The notes: a model not told the origin generated them from the letters alone. A stretch of 64,000 nt of DNA from Anaerolineae bacterium (GCA_019637615.1 JAHBVJ010000001.1:62001-126000), one strand, 5' to 3'; shown: positions 52,281 to 62,391, numbered from the stretch's first letter. A program made the numbers and translations.

Positions 52281-53993
52281 TCATGCGCGGAGTTTGCTGG
52301 ATGGTTCGCAGCGAGACCAGCTTGGATCAAGATAGCCTCCAAGCCACATTTCAAATTCGGCGGGCTGCCGGAAGGTTTTCAGCACCCGTCCATCGCGATT
52401 AAAGAGGCTGATCATGGTTAGCCCTGCATTGTCGATGCGCGAGACGAGCATATACTGGCTATCGGGACTCCAGCCGACGTTGACGCTGAAATCGTAGGGC
52501 GTGTCGATGGGCAGTTCGGCAAGCAGATGGTCATCGGTATCCAGTAGCAGGAGCGTATCCCCCGACTCAGTCCAGACCGTGAAGCGCGAGGAGTCAGGCG
52601 AGATGGTGGCAGGCAGCACCAGATCGGCTTTTTGCGGGACGAGCGACCACTGCCACGTGGCAGTATCAATCAATGCGATTTGCCCGACGATCTTATTAGG
52701 GTTGATTGATTCGGCGGGAATGCGGGCGATGAGATAGCGGTGATCGGAACCCCATGCCAGATTGTCGCTCAGGCCGACGGGTAGGGATAGCGACGTTAAG
52801 CTGAAGGGATCAGCGCTCAGACCTGCCCATGTGGCGGCGGCGGAGGCTGACGACGGGAGCTTGAGCAAGAGTCTGGCTTTATCTGGCGAGAGATAGGGCG
52901 AGAGGCAGGAGGTGGTCAATGTTACAGGTGATTGCGCCGCCGACAAGGGCACGAGTGTGTATTGCCTTGTCGCGGCATCTTGCACACACAGCCACGCGGG
53001 TGTTAGTGCGATGGGGCGGGCGTTCGCGTCCAGTGTGGTGATCGTCGGGATGGCAGTGTGATCGGATCGGAAGGTAAGCAGACTGATATTCAAGCCTTCG
53101 TTCACCGATGCTCCTTGTAAGACGGTCAGCGTTTGCCCCGTGGCATCCCAGACGGCGTCGGCTAGTTCCCATGTCAGCGGTGAGGTGGCATCAAGGTTGA
53201 CATCATAGCTGTTGACGCGCTGCCAGTATCCGTTGACGAGTGTCACTATATCGAGGTTGGCATAGGCTTGGCGGTTGGCTGAACGCCCGCTGAGGATGGC
53301 GAGGCTAGTTCCAGTAGGTGACCAGATGATCCGCGTCAGGCTATTTTTGCCGTTCAAGGTGACGGATTCGGCTTGCTTGCCGGAAGGCGACATCAGCGTC
53401 AGGGTTAGGGATGTGGATGTGTAGCTGGTAAAGGCAAACCATTCATTGGAAGCAGACCAATCTGGCGCAGATTGGCGCGAGAATATGTCGGATGTGCTTT
53501 TGGGTGAGACATTACCGTCAATCATGGCGCTTACCAAGGGCGTCAGCGTGGCGCGATCATGGATCGTGAGCGTTTGGCGGCGTTGTTTGGGGTTGGACGT
53601 GTTGAGCACGATGTAATGATCGTCGGAAGAAATGCTGTACAGCGAGGTGGTCAGTCCCTGAGATTTGCCGTTATCAGCGATGTTGAATGTCTGACCATAG
53701 CCAGCAATGCCCAGATTACGCGTTCCCGTAGGCATAGTGAATTCATAATAGAAGGCAAGCCCATTGCTGATCGGGAGCCATGTAAGCTGAGTTCGATAGG
53801 CGGCAGGGACGAGTGACTGCTCGATGATGGACGCGCCGTGTTTGACATCCAGCAGGCCGATGCTAGTGTGATCGGAGGCGAGGAAGCGGACACAATCCCA
53901 CGCGACATCGGCGCTGCGTGAGAGCAGTACGAGAGCGATGCCAACAGCATTCAGGGTCAGCAGTCCGAGCATGGTACGGAACAGTCGCCACAT
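52281..53993 (-). CDS. Membrane-anchored WD40/TolB-like propeller protein, paralogue 2
   Basis: 570 aa, ATG 53993. N-terminal membrane segment followed by WDCVRFL in place of WGCLR. Propeller words SPDSSRFTVW, GWSPDSQYMLVS. Ends WSRCEPSSKLRA, so the PRLNLP tail of the others is replaced. The most divergent of the four tandem paralogues. It lies 33 bp upstream of paralogue 1 and probably shares a transcript with it. Confidence 0.77.
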   Translation of the reverse strand: MWRLFRTMLGLLTLNAVGIALVLLSRSADVAWDCVRFLASDHTSIGLLDVKHGASIIEQSLVPAAYRTQLTWLPISNGLAFYYEFTMPTGTRNLGIAGYGQTFNIADNGKSQGLTTSLYSISSDDHYIVLNTSNPKQRRQTLTIHDRATLTPLVSAMIDGNVSPKSTSDIFSRQSAPDWSASNEWFAFTSYTSTSLTLTLMSPSGKQAESVTLNGKNSLTRIIWSPTGTSLAILSGRSANRQAYANLDIVTLVNGYWQRVNSYDVNLDATSPLTWELADAVWDATGQTLTVLQGASVNEGLNISLLTFRSDHTAIPTITTLDANARPIALTPAWLCVQDAATRQYTLVPLSAAQSPVTLTTSCLSPYLSPDKARLLLKLPSSASAAATWAGLSADPFSLTSLSLPVGLSDNLAWGSDHRYLIARIPAESINPNKIVGQIALIDTATWQWSLVPQKADLVLPATISPDSSRFTVWTESGDTLLLLDTDDHLLAELPIDTPYDFSVNVGWSPDSQYMLVSRIDNAGLTMISLFNRDGRVLKTFRQPAEFEMWLGGYLDPSWSRCEPSSKLRA

Positions 53994-54081
53994 AGCCTAG
54001 TCTCAACTCATGATGCAGTACGCATAGTATACGGGTGACAGATGTGATGCGCATCGGCGAGTGGGCTACGATAGCGCGGCG

Positions 54082-55767
54082 TTACGGCGGGAGGTTAAGG
54101 CGAGGGAATTTGGGCGCGGGTTCGCAGTGAGTCCAGCCGTCACTCCCAATCGTGAAGACGGAAGGGTGGTAAGTACTGGTGATAGGCTGTCCGTTGCGGT
54201 CATACATAGTGATTATAAAGGCAGGCGAGGGCAAGGTTTTGTCGTCGGGGAGGACGAAGCGCGAACTATCGGGCGACCAGTTGGCATGGAACAAACTCAT
54301 ATTGGGCGCGGGCAGGGTAGCAAGCAGTTCGCCATTGAGTGTGTAGAGCAGGATGCGCTGCCGATCGGCGGCGGTCACTGTAAGGCGGGTCGCATCGGGA
54401 GAAAGACCATAAGACAAATCCGTGGCGATAGCGTCTGGGAAAATCAGCGAACGCTGCGTTTTCAGATCGAAGATGCCAAGCTGACCGATCCCGCTTTCGG
54501 TGGGGTTGTCTGGCGCGGGTACGAAGAAAAGTACTCTCGTATCGTGATCCAGCCAGCGGAGGACATGGCTGGCTGTGGATGGAAGCGAAATCGGCGTCAG
54601 CGCATAGGGACTCACGGATAAGCTCATCCAAGTAGAGTCTGCGCCTAGTGATAAGCGTGTGGGAAGGATCAGGCGGGTTCGGGTGGAATCTTCAACGAGA
54701 TAACATGGACTGAAATACTGGTTGGGTTTGGTGGCTAAGGTGATGGGCGCATAGTCACCGGACAGGGAGACAAGTTCGTACTGCTTGCTGTCGCCGATTG
54801 GGGCGCAAAGCCACGTGTCGCTGAAATGGAACGCCGTCGGATTACTATGGACAGGATCATTAGCCTCAAGGCTTTCCGTCGCCAGCGAAAAAGTCAAATA
54901 CTGTACCTGTGGCGTCGAAGTCACGCCGACGTTGATATATTTTTGCAGAAAGAGCGTTTGTTGATCTTCTGACCAGCGATCCACATTTAGCCGATCTTTG
55001 CTAGCATCGGCGTTCAACTGGAAGTGACGCGCGTCCGTCCAGTCACCGTTGTCGGTCGCGAAGATGTCCACATAATTGCCGTTACCACCAAAAATCGCGA
55101 CTGCATTCCCTGATGATGTCCAACTCGGTAGCCGATCTTCGTAGTCTCCTGACAGTGGAAAGGAGATCGATTGGCCTGTGCGGGGAGAGAGGGCGGTCAT
55201 GGTGATCTTCGCTGCGGTCGGGGTTGGGAACCAAAACCAGTTGCTATCGGGTGACCACGACGTACGAATTAGGTGGGCACCATCCGCTATTGATTGAGGG
55301 ACGATAACGGGCGACTGCGTGAGGGAGGCTAAGGCGGTGAGAGTGGAGGCGGTGTATAGCGTGACGGTCTGGGACTGATCGACTTGATCATAGGTGATGA
55401 TGGGCAGCACACTAGAATCGGGAGATAGTTCTTGACGATAGGCGAAGAAGGTGATCGATTCGGCGTAATCCTGATAGACATGCGTAAAAGCTGGCTGCGT
55501 TGTGATACTTCCGACGCGATGAATATTGGTCGGGCTGATGTAGTCGTAGATCACGCGATTGTCGGTGCGCCAAGCCCGCACATTGCTACCGTACGGCAGC
55601 GGATAGGCGCGATTCGCAACCATTTTCCCTATGTAGAGATCGAGCAGCGATTGATCAATATCCAAGCAGCCCCAATCAGAGGATGAAAGGCGTATGACAA
55701 GTACAAGGGTAATGCAGACAGCGTTGAGGATTATCAGGACTAGCACAAGACGCAAGAGTCGGGGCAT
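54082..55767 (-). CDS. Membrane-anchored WD40/TolB-like propeller protein, paralogue 3
   Basis: 561 aa from ATG 55767, chosen so that it begins MPRLLR like the paralogues; a GTG at 55773 is the alternative. Membrane segment then DWGCLDI, propeller words SPDSNWFWFP, LSPDATRLTVT, NWSPDSSRFVLPD, and the tail WTHCEPAPKFPRLNLPP. Function unknown. Confidence 0.77.
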   Translation of the reverse strand: MPRLLRLVLVLIILNAVCITLVLVIRLSSSDWGCLDIDQSLLDLYIGKMVANRAYPLPYGSNVRAWRTDNRVIYDYISPTNIHRVGSITTQPAFTHVYQDYAESITFFAYRQELSPDSSVLPIITYDQVDQSQTVTLYTASTLTALASLTQSPVIVPQSIADGAHLIRTSWSPDSNWFWFPTPTAAKITMTALSPRTGQSISFPLSGDYEDRLPSWTSSGNAVAIFGGNGNYVDIFATDNGDWTDARHFQLNADASKDRLNVDRWSEDQQTLFLQKYINVGVTSTPQVQYLTFSLATESLEANDPVHSNPTAFHFSDTWLCAPIGDSKQYELVSLSGDYAPITLATKPNQYFSPCYLVEDSTRTRLILPTRLSLGADSTWMSLSVSPYALTPISLPSTASHVLRWLDHDTRVLFFVPAPDNPTESGIGQLGIFDLKTQRSLIFPDAIATDLSYGLSPDATRLTVTAADRQRILLYTLNGELLATLPAPNMSLFHANWSPDSSRFVLPDDKTLPSPAFIITMYDRNGQPITSTYHPSVFTIGSDGWTHCEPAPKFPRLNLPP

Positions 55768-55854
55768 AGGCACGATCTCAGATCACGGACGTTGGACATA
55801 GTATAGACGCAGCGATGACGCTCTACACTATCGGATAGGCTACGATAGACGAGT

Positions 55855-57582
55855 TTATGAGGGCAGATTCAGGCGCGGGAGCTTGGGCGAGGGTTCGCAG
55901 CGCGTCCACGGCTGAGGTAGCCATAGGGAAACTTGGCTGGGACGTTGTAGCGTGCGGATAAGCTGCCCATTACCGCTGAGGATATGTACGATGGGCTGTC
56001 CATCTGAAGATGTATCCGTAAGCATAAACGCGCTGCTATCGGGACGCCATTGCAGCGTCACAAAGGTGGGATTCGAGCGCGCGAGATTATTCGGAATGGA
56101 CGCGATGAGGCGGTTTTCCATATCGAACAACAACAACTCACGCATATCCGCCGTCCACACGGTATAGCGCGATGAATCGGGGGAAATCGTCAGATTCGTG
56201 ATGTCCACTGAGCCGGAAGCTACCGTCCACTGTCCCGTCGTGATGTCGATGAGGCCAACCTGCCCATCGGTCGCATTGAGAGACGTTGACGCATCGGGCA
56301 GCAAGAACAACGCCTTGCGGCTGTCAGGTGTCCACGCGGAGATGGTGTCTACGCGGGAGGGGATGGAAAGCGGAGTCAGGGCAAACGGAGAGGAATATAC
56401 CGCGACCCAAGCGCCGGCGGGAGATTCCGGTGTGAGTTGCTTGATTAGCCAGATTTTCTTGTCGGGCGAGGAGGTGAGGAACAGGCAATCCGAATCAACC
56501 GTCATCGATTGCGGCGGCGAGGAAAGCGACAGGAGCAAGGTGTGCCTGCTGGACGAATCGGGCTGGCACAGCCATGTGCCGTCAAAAATGAAGCTAGGAC
56601 GCGTGGCGGCAGGTAAGGCGACCGTCGAATCGGTCACGGTGTCTTGCAGATGAAACGTCGTAACGCTGAAACTTTGATCGGGATGCAAGCGCAGCACTGA
56701 AAACGCTTGATCCGAGGCACTCCACGCCGCATCGATCAGGCCGCCCTGCGAAAATTCCTCGGCGGGAATGCCTGTGTCGTAACTACGGATGATTTGCCAA
56801 CGTCCATTTTTGAGCGCGACAATATCCAATTTGCGGTAGAGCATGTAGACGGGGGAATTGGCGAAAAATCCGCCGCCCAAAATGGCAAGCGATGTGCCAT
56901 CGGGCGACCAGATAATTTTCCGGTAGGGGACACCACTGCTGATCGCGACTGACTGTGATTGTCCCGTGTGCGGCGAGATGAGAGTCAAGGTGGATGCCTG
57001 TTGTTTGTAAGTCGTTAAGGCAAGCCAATCATAGGAGGGCGACCAGTCACTCGGATAGTCGGTGATCACCGTATACTTGGAAATATCGCGCGGCTTGAGG
57101 TTGCCTTCTACCTTCACGGAAACAACGGGGTTAAGCGAAGCAGTTTCCCGTATGATGACCGATTGTGTGCGGGGCGAGGCATTCACGGATTTGAAGGCTA
57201 AATACTTGAGATCGGGGGAAATGCTATAGATGTCTTCGGAGGTGCCGAGGCTGCTGCCGCTATCGATGTAGCCGTAGGAATGGGCGTAATCTACGAGGCC
57301 GTCTCGCTGGCTGCGATCTGGTTGAGTGAGGATGTAGTAGGCCATGAGGTCATTATTCATCGGCACCCACAGCACCGATGACTTGTACCGCGCAGGAATC
57401 GAGGGACGTTCGATGAAATAGGTGCCGCGCTGCACGTCTAACAAGCCGTCCCCGTAGCGATCCGTCGGCACAAAGCGGAGACACCCCCAATCGGCGGCTG
57501 ACCAACTGGCGCTAATCACGAGCATCGTACACGCGGTGACTGCGATGAACAGACCTAGTGTGATGCGTAGAAATTGGAGCAT
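55855..57582 (-). CDS. Membrane-anchored WD40/TolB-like propeller protein, paralogue 4
   Basis: 575 aa from ATG 57582, which gives the family N-terminus MLQFLRITLGLF; the extension to 57645 lacks family similarity. Membrane segment followed by WGCLRFV, propeller words SPDSSRYTVW and WRPDSSAFMLTD, and the tail RCEPSPKLPRLNLPS. Close relative of paralogue 1. It is the most upstream of the four minus-strand genes. Function unknown. Confidence 0.78.
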   Translation of the reverse strand: MLQFLRITLGLFIAVTACTMLVISASWSAADWGCLRFVPTDRYGDGLLDVQRGTYFIERPSIPARYKSSVLWVPMNNDLMAYYILTQPDRSQRDGLVDYAHSYGYIDSGSSLGTSEDIYSISPDLKYLAFKSVNASPRTQSVIIRETASLNPVVSVKVEGNLKPRDISKYTVITDYPSDWSPSYDWLALTTYKQQASTLTLISPHTGQSQSVAISSGVPYRKIIWSPDGTSLAILGGGFFANSPVYMLYRKLDIVALKNGRWQIIRSYDTGIPAEEFSQGGLIDAAWSASDQAFSVLRLHPDQSFSVTTFHLQDTVTDSTVALPAATRPSFIFDGTWLCQPDSSSRHTLLLSLSSPPQSMTVDSDCLFLTSSPDKKIWLIKQLTPESPAGAWVAVYSSPFALTPLSIPSRVDTISAWTPDSRKALFLLPDASTSLNATDGQVGLIDITTGQWTVASGSVDITNLTISPDSSRYTVWTADMRELLLFDMENRLIASIPNNLARSNPTFVTLQWRPDSSAFMLTDTSSDGQPIVHILSGNGQLIRTLQRPSQVSLWLPQPWTRCEPSPKLPRLNLPS

Positions 57583-57881
57583 CGCAAGACTTTCATGGCA
57601 TGATCTGTTTACCATGATACATGAATATCTTCCGTGGCGGCGCAAACTCCGGTGGTAGCTGTGTCTGAGACTAAGGAATGGGGCTAAAAATTTTATGAAT
57701 TCTTTGAAGCCTAGTACTTTCTCCTACCAATATCCTCCTAAGATGCTCGATGTATTGATTTATGATAATGAACAGCAATCAGTGATTGCAGCGAATTTAT
57801 ACAATTCGTTAATGGTTGAGGTTTTTCTCCACAATCCTGTGGAGCGCTAGGCTGAGGCATGAGCAAGGCCGAGGTAGGACG
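57583..57881. other. Divergent intergenic region before the histidine kinase
   Basis: 299 bp, no gene seen. Contains a 7-bp hairpin CTCCACA-ATCC-TGTGGAG (57827-57844) about 38 bp before the kinase start and AT-rich sequence with several -10-like hexamers (for example TACAAT at 57810). It probably holds both divergent promoters. Confidence 0.5.
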
Positions 57882-59855
57882 ATGACGACGGAAACACCCA
57901 AAACGGAGCAAGCACTGCGCGATGAAATCGAAGCGCTCCGTACACGGATCAACACACTTGAGGCCGAAAAACTACGGAGTCAACGGCTACGCCAACTTGA
58001 CAGCAGCTTGACCTCAAGTGTACTTGACTATTTGCCGGATTTTGTTTACGTCAAGGATCTGGACGGCAGCTACGTTTTCAACAATGTCGCTCATGCGCGA
58101 TCGATCGGGGTGGAAAACCCGATTGAGTTGGTGGGAAAATCCGATTTCGATTTTTTCACACCGGAATTGGCTACACAATATTGGCATGATGAACAGCAAA
58201 TCATTCAATCCGGTCAGCCTTTGCTCAACCGCGAGGAACGCAGCATCGGCGTCGATGGGACACCAATCTGGGCGCTGACCAGTAAGGTACTGCTACGTGA
58301 TGAGCAGGATCAGATCGTTGGTCTGCTAGGCATCACCCGTGATATTTCGCAGCGACGGCAGATTCAAGACAAACTGGCGGCGCGTGAAACTGAATATCGG
58401 CTGGTCATCAACACCATGACGGATGGCATCGTCCTCCAAGACGCGCATGGGAAGATTGTTTCGTGCAACCCAAGCGCGGAACGGATCTTGGGCTTGACCG
58501 AACCACAATTGTTGGGACTCACCTCGATTGATCCACGATGGCGAGTCGTGCATGAAGATGGTTCGCCGTTCCTCGGCGACGCACACCCCGCTATGATCAC
58601 GCTCCAAACTGGCAAACCACAATCGAACGTGATCATGGGCATCCACAAGCCGGATGGCAGTTTGTCGTGGATCACAGCAAGTTCGCGTCCGCTCATTGGC
58701 GCTGACAGCGACAAACCTTATGCAGTGGTCGTCAACTTCACGGACATCACCGCGCTTAAGACTGCCGAGCATCAGCTCAGGGAGAGCGAGGAGCGCTTCC
58801 GTGAACTGGCGGCAACGATCGATGTCGTCTTTGCACTCTACAGCTATGCTGAACGACGCCCTCTCTACATCAGCCCCGCTTACGAAAAAATCTGGGGGCG
58901 TGACAGCGCAGCATTGTTCGAGACTCCGGCCTCGTTCATCGACGCCGTCCATGCTGACGACCGCGCCCGTGTGCTCAAGGCAATCACAGCGGGAAAACTC
59001 GGCTACGAATATCGCATCGTTAAGCCAGAGGGCGACATCCGTTGGATCAGGACACAGAGCTTCCCGATCCGCGATGTACATGGCGAAGTGGTGCGCATCG
59101 CGGACATCTCCGAGGATGTGACCGAGCACAAACGGATCGCCGCCGAGCAGCAGCGCGCGGAAACGCTCAGAACTTTTCTTGCCGATGCGTCTCACGATTT
59201 GCACACTCCATTAGCGGTGGCGACTACGAGCGTTTATTTGCTGCGGCGTTTGATCACGGATAAACATCCGATTGATGAACAATTGAAATACGTGGATATG
59301 TTGGGCGCGCGCATCGAGCATATCCGCAAGCAGTTGGACGATATGTTTACACTCGTGCGCTTAGACTTGGAAAGTGCCTTCGAGTTCAAGTTAGAAGATA
59401 TCAACGAGATCGTACAAATCGTACATGCACAAACATTGCCCGCAGCGACGAATAAACAGCATCAGTTCACATTGGCACTAGGCACTGATCTACCGTCCGT
59501 GCTCATCGATACAAAAGAAATCCACCGCGCGATTGGAAGCTTGGTCGATAACGCAATCGCGTATACATCCCCGCAAGGTTCGATCACAATCCGCACGGGC
59601 AAACGGGATAACTTTGTGCTCATCGAAGTCGAAGATACGGGGATCGGGATCGCAGAGGAGCATCTGGAGCGAATATTCGACCGTTTCTACCGCGTTGATG
59701 ATGCACGCAACACGTCATTTGCGCGATCCGGGTTGGGCTTGACGATTGCCGAGAAAATCATCGAAGCGCACAATGGCATCATCCATGTGAAAAGTGAAGT
59801 GGATAAAGGTAGTGTGTTCACAATTGCTCTGCCACTGCCTGCTGCGGGTACGTGA
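57882..59855 (+). CDS. PAS-domain sensor histidine kinase
   Basis: 657 aa from ATG 57882 with an AGGTAGGA site upstream; the frame extends to 57816. A short coiled coil, then three PAS/PAC domains (about residues 45-160, 165-290 and 300-415). HisKA has the phospho-acceptor His in FLADASHDLHTPLAVATTSVY, and the HATPase domain has IGSLVDNAIAYT, DTGIGIAEEHLERIFDRFYR and SGLGLTIAEKII. No membrane segment, so a cytosolic sensor. No response regulator gene adjoins; the receiver protein at 33731 is a possible partner. Confidence 0.93.
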   Translation: MTTETPKTEQALRDEIEALRTRINTLEAEKLRSQRLRQLDSSLTSSVLDYLPDFVYVKDLDGSYVFNNVAHARSIGVENPIELVGKSDFDFFTPELATQYWHDEQQIIQSGQPLLNREERSIGVDGTPIWALTSKVLLRDEQDQIVGLLGITRDISQRRQIQDKLAARETEYRLVINTMTDGIVLQDAHGKIVSCNPSAERILGLTEPQLLGLTSIDPRWRVVHEDGSPFLGDAHPAMITLQTGKPQSNVIMGIHKPDGSLSWITASSRPLIGADSDKPYAVVVNFTDITALKTAEHQLRESEERFRELAATIDVVFALYSYAERRPLYISPAYEKIWGRDSAALFETPASFIDAVHADDRARVLKAITAGKLGYEYRIVKPEGDIRWIRTQSFPIRDVHGEVVRIADISEDVTEHKRIAAEQQRAETLRTFLADASHDLHTPLAVATTSVYLLRRLITDKHPIDEQLKYVDMLGARIEHIRKQLDDMFTLVRLDLESAFEFKLEDINEIVQIVHAQTLPAATNKQHQFTLALGTDLPSVLIDTKEIHRAIGSLVDNAIAYTSPQGSITIRTGKRDNFVLIEVEDTGIGIAEEHLERIFDRFYRVDDARNTSFARSGLGLTIAEKIIEAHNGIIHVKSEVDKGSVFTIALPLPAAGT

Positions 59856-59915
59856 AGCCGTGAAGCAGTAGGCAGCAGATGTAATATCACCGTTAGGTAG
59901 CACGAAACTCAACCC

Positions 59916-59944
59916 TTGAAAGTAGGTGAACAGTCTGTTAAAAT
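59916..59944 (+). promoter_or_regulatory. Strong promoter of the rpsK operon
   Basis: TTGAAA (59916-59921), 17-nt spacer, TAAAAT (59939-59944). The predicted start near 59951 leaves a leader of about 54 nt with a terminator hairpin. Confidence 0.65.
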
Positions 59945-59967
59945 CCCGAATTGCTATTTTAAAAAGG

Positions 59968-59992
59968 TCAGCGAGTGCCGCTGATTTTTTTT
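59968..59992 (+). terminator. Terminator or attenuator between the rpsK promoter and rpsK
   Basis: TCAGCG / CGCTGA stem (59968-59973, 59979-59984) with a 5-nt loop and eight T residues (59985-59992). The rpsK ribosome binding site GAGGAG begins at the next base. It may end the kinase transcript, control rpsK, or both. Confidence 0.72.
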
Positions 59993-60004
59993 GAGGAGTG
60001 ACTA

Positions 60005-60448
60005 ATGGGTAGACCAGCATCATCTGGCGGCGCTCAGGGTGGTCGTAAAGGCGGAGCCACAGCGCGTAGAGGTGCAGCAGCAGCCAAGAAAGCCCGGAAG
60101 AATATTCCGTACGGGCAGGCGCATGTTCACGCCACGTTCAACAACACGATTGTGTCGATCAGCGACCAACAGGGGAACGTGATTACGTGGGCAAGTGCTG
60201 GCACGTCTGGGTTTAAAGGCAGCCGCAAGAGCACCCCGTATGCTGCTCGTGTTGCCGCGCAACAAGCATCCGATGCCGCAAAAGATCATGGTATGCAGGA
60301 AGTTGATGTGTTCGTAAAAGGCCCCGGCCCCGGTCGTGAAGCCGCCATCCGCGCCATTCAGGCGAGCGGATTGCGCGTGCGCTCGATCAGCGACATTACT
60401 CCTGTTCCGCATAACGGTGTACGCCCGCCCAAAAAGCGCCGCGTCTAG
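60005..60448 (+). CDS. rpsK: 30S ribosomal protein S11
   Basis: 147 aa. The S11 core is clear: [40 protein letters not shown] and the C-terminal [26 protein letters not shown]. The N-terminus has a basic Gly/Ala-rich extension of about 30 residues. Starts the rpsK-rpsD-rpoA-rplQ-truA run. rpsM (S13), its usual upstream partner, is missing here and replaced by the kinase gene. Confidence 0.97.
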   Translation: MGRPASSGGAQGGRKGGATARRGAAAAKKARKNIPYGQAHVHATFNNTIVSISDQQGNVITWASAGTSGFKGSRKSTPYAARVAAQQASDAAKDHGMQEVDVFVKGPGPGREAAIRAIQASGLRVRSISDITPVPHNGVRPPKKRRV

Positions 60449-60549
60449 CATCGACTTTCGTTTCTATCAATTGAATACACCACTGCTATTCGGTCAGTAA
60501 TTGGTGTAAACACACTGCCTTAGTGCATTCGTAGAGTGTGGAGGAAGCC

Positions 60550-61200
60550 TTGGCTCGTCATATCGGCCCTGTCTGTAAGCTGTGCCGCCGTGAAGGTGAG
60601 AAGTTATACCTGAAGGGCGCACGCTGTTTATCTCCTAAGTGCTCGGTTGACCGACGCACTTATCCCCCCGGTCAACACGGGAAGGACACCCAATATAAAA
60701 AGGGACGTACTTCCGACTACAACGGTCAGCTGCGTGAAAAGCAGAAGGCGCGTCGTATTTATGGCATCCTAGAGCGTCAGTTCCATCGTTATTTCGTGGA
60801 AGCTGCTCGCCGTCAGGGGCCGACCGGTTCCAACCTGCTGCAACTGCTCGAAACCCGCCTCGACAATGTTGTCTATCGTCTGGGTCTGGCTGATTCTCGC
60901 CCACAAGCTCGTCAGCTCGTGCAGCACGCGCACTTTGATGTGAACGGCGTTTCGACCAACATCGTGTCTTACGCGGTGAAGGCTGGCGACGTGATCACGG
61001 TTCATGGTGGCAGCAAGAATCTGCGTTATTTCCGTGAAATCCGCGCGTATATGGAACAACGCCCATCCTTGCCGGATTGGCTGTCGATCAACGTGGGCAG
61101 TGATGGCAACATCACAGCGAACGTGATCCGTGTGCCAGACCGCAACGAAATTCAGTTGCCGCTCAACGAACAGTTGATTGTTGAGTACTATTCCCGCTAA
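60550..61200 (+). CDS. rpsD: 30S ribosomal protein S4
   Basis: 216 aa from TTG 60550, with GGAGG five nt upstream; GTG 60538 would lie on that site. Starts ARHIGPVCKLCRREGEKLYLKGARC and has four N-terminal Cys, the zinc-binding C+ form. The S4 RNA-binding domain is at about residues 105-170 (LETRLDNVVYRLGLADSRPQARQLV). Primary 16S binder and, in other bacteria, a translational regulator of its own operon. Confidence 0.96.
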   Translation: MARHIGPVCKLCRREGEKLYLKGARCLSPKCSVDRRTYPPGQHGKDTQYKKGRTSDYNGQLREKQKARRIYGILERQFHRYFVEAARRQGPTGSNLLQLLETRLDNVVYRLGLADSRPQARQLVQHAHFDVNGVSTNIVSYAVKAGDVITVHGGSKNLRYFREIRAYMEQRPSLPDWLSINVGSDGNITANVIRVPDRNEIQLPLNEQLIVEYYSR

Positions 61201-61367
61201 GACGGCGTGGCATAGTCCGCAGCAGGCAAAAGTATTGAGCCGATGGTCTGAAAATCTTAAGTCTTTACGAAACCTAAACGCTTTTTATCGTTCGGTTTTG
61301 TGTAAGATAGTGCATCTTTCTCACAAACACATTTCACCATCGGTTCAGCCCTGCTAAGGAGGGTGAC

Positions 61368-62378
61368 TTGACTACGAATAATATGGTGCTACCCAAGATC
61401 GAAGGCGATGCAAGCTCCCGTAAGTATGGGCGGTTTGTGATCAGCCCATTGGAAAGCGGCTATGGCATTACGCTCGGCAATGCGCTGCGGCGTGTGCTGT
61501 TGTCGTCGCTGCCGGGTGCGGCGGTGACCTCGATCCGCGTTTCCGATGTGCATCACGAATTCAGCGCCATCCCGAACGTGCGCGAAGACATGACGCAACT
61601 GATTCTGCAAGTCAAACAGTTGCGGTTGAAACTGCACGGTACGGAGTCAGCACGGCTTCGCTTGGAAGTGCATGGTGAAGGTACGGTGACTGCCGCCGAC
61701 ATCCTGTGCCCGCCCGAAGTTGAGATCATCAACCCGGAACTGTATCTGTTCACGGTGGACAACGAAAACGCCCATCTTGAAATGGAACTGACGGTGCAGG
61801 CTGGTCGCGGTTTCAGCCCTGCCGAGGAACGTGGACGGTTACCGATTGGCGAACTGCCAGTGGACGCCATCTACAGCCCACTCAAACGCGTAAATTTTGA
61901 TGTGGAGCCAGCACGGGTTGGTCAGCGAACCAATTACGATAAGCTGATCCTCGAAATCTGGACGGATGGCACGATCCGCGCCGACGAGGCGATGAGCCAA
62001 GCAGCAGGCATTTTGATGCAACACTTGATCATCGTGCAAGCGGTCAAGGGCGATCCGAGCGCGATTGGTACACCGATTGCTTACGGTGAAGACTCTGACG
62101 TTTATGAAAGCGGCGGGCATCGTCCGCGTGGCATCGATGACGAGCGCCTGAACACGCCCATCGAGTCACTTGACCTGAGCGTGCGCGTTTTCAACTCGCT
62201 GAAGCGGACAGGCATTACCACCGTCGGTGAAGTGCTGGAAATGCTGGATCGTGGCCCTGATGCCATGCTGGCAATTCGCAACTTCGGTGAGAAGTCGCTG
62301 GATGAGTTGGTAACACGGCTGAAGGAAAAAGGGTTCCTGCCGCAAGATACCGACATCAAGGCACCGGGCTTGCCATAA
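61368..62378 (+). CDS. rpoA: DNA-directed RNA polymerase subunit alpha
   Basis: 336 aa from TTG 61368, with AAGGAGGG upstream. N-terminal assembly domain with GRFVISPLESGYGITLGNALRRVLLSSLPG. C-terminal alphaCTD with LDLSVRVFNSLKRTGITTVGEVLEM and NFGEKSLDELVTRLKEKGF. Normal length and order. Preceded by a 167-bp gap that may hold an extra promoter. Confidence 0.97.
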   Translation: MTTNNMVLPKIEGDASSRKYGRFVISPLESGYGITLGNALRRVLLSSLPGAAVTSIRVSDVHHEFSAIPNVREDMTQLILQVKQLRLKLHGTESARLRLEVHGEGTVTAADILCPPEVEIINPELYLFTVDNENAHLEMELTVQAGRGFSPAEERGRLPIGELPVDAIYSPLKRVNFDVEPARVGQRTNYDKLILEIWTDGTIRADEAMSQAAGILMQHLIIVQAVKGDPSAIGTPIAYGEDSDVYESGGHRPRGIDDERLNTPIESLDLSVRVFNSLKRTGITTVGEVLEMLDRGPDAMLAIRNFGEKSLDELVTRLKEKGFLPQDTDIKAPGLP

Positions 62379-62391
62379 CAAGTATGAAGTC

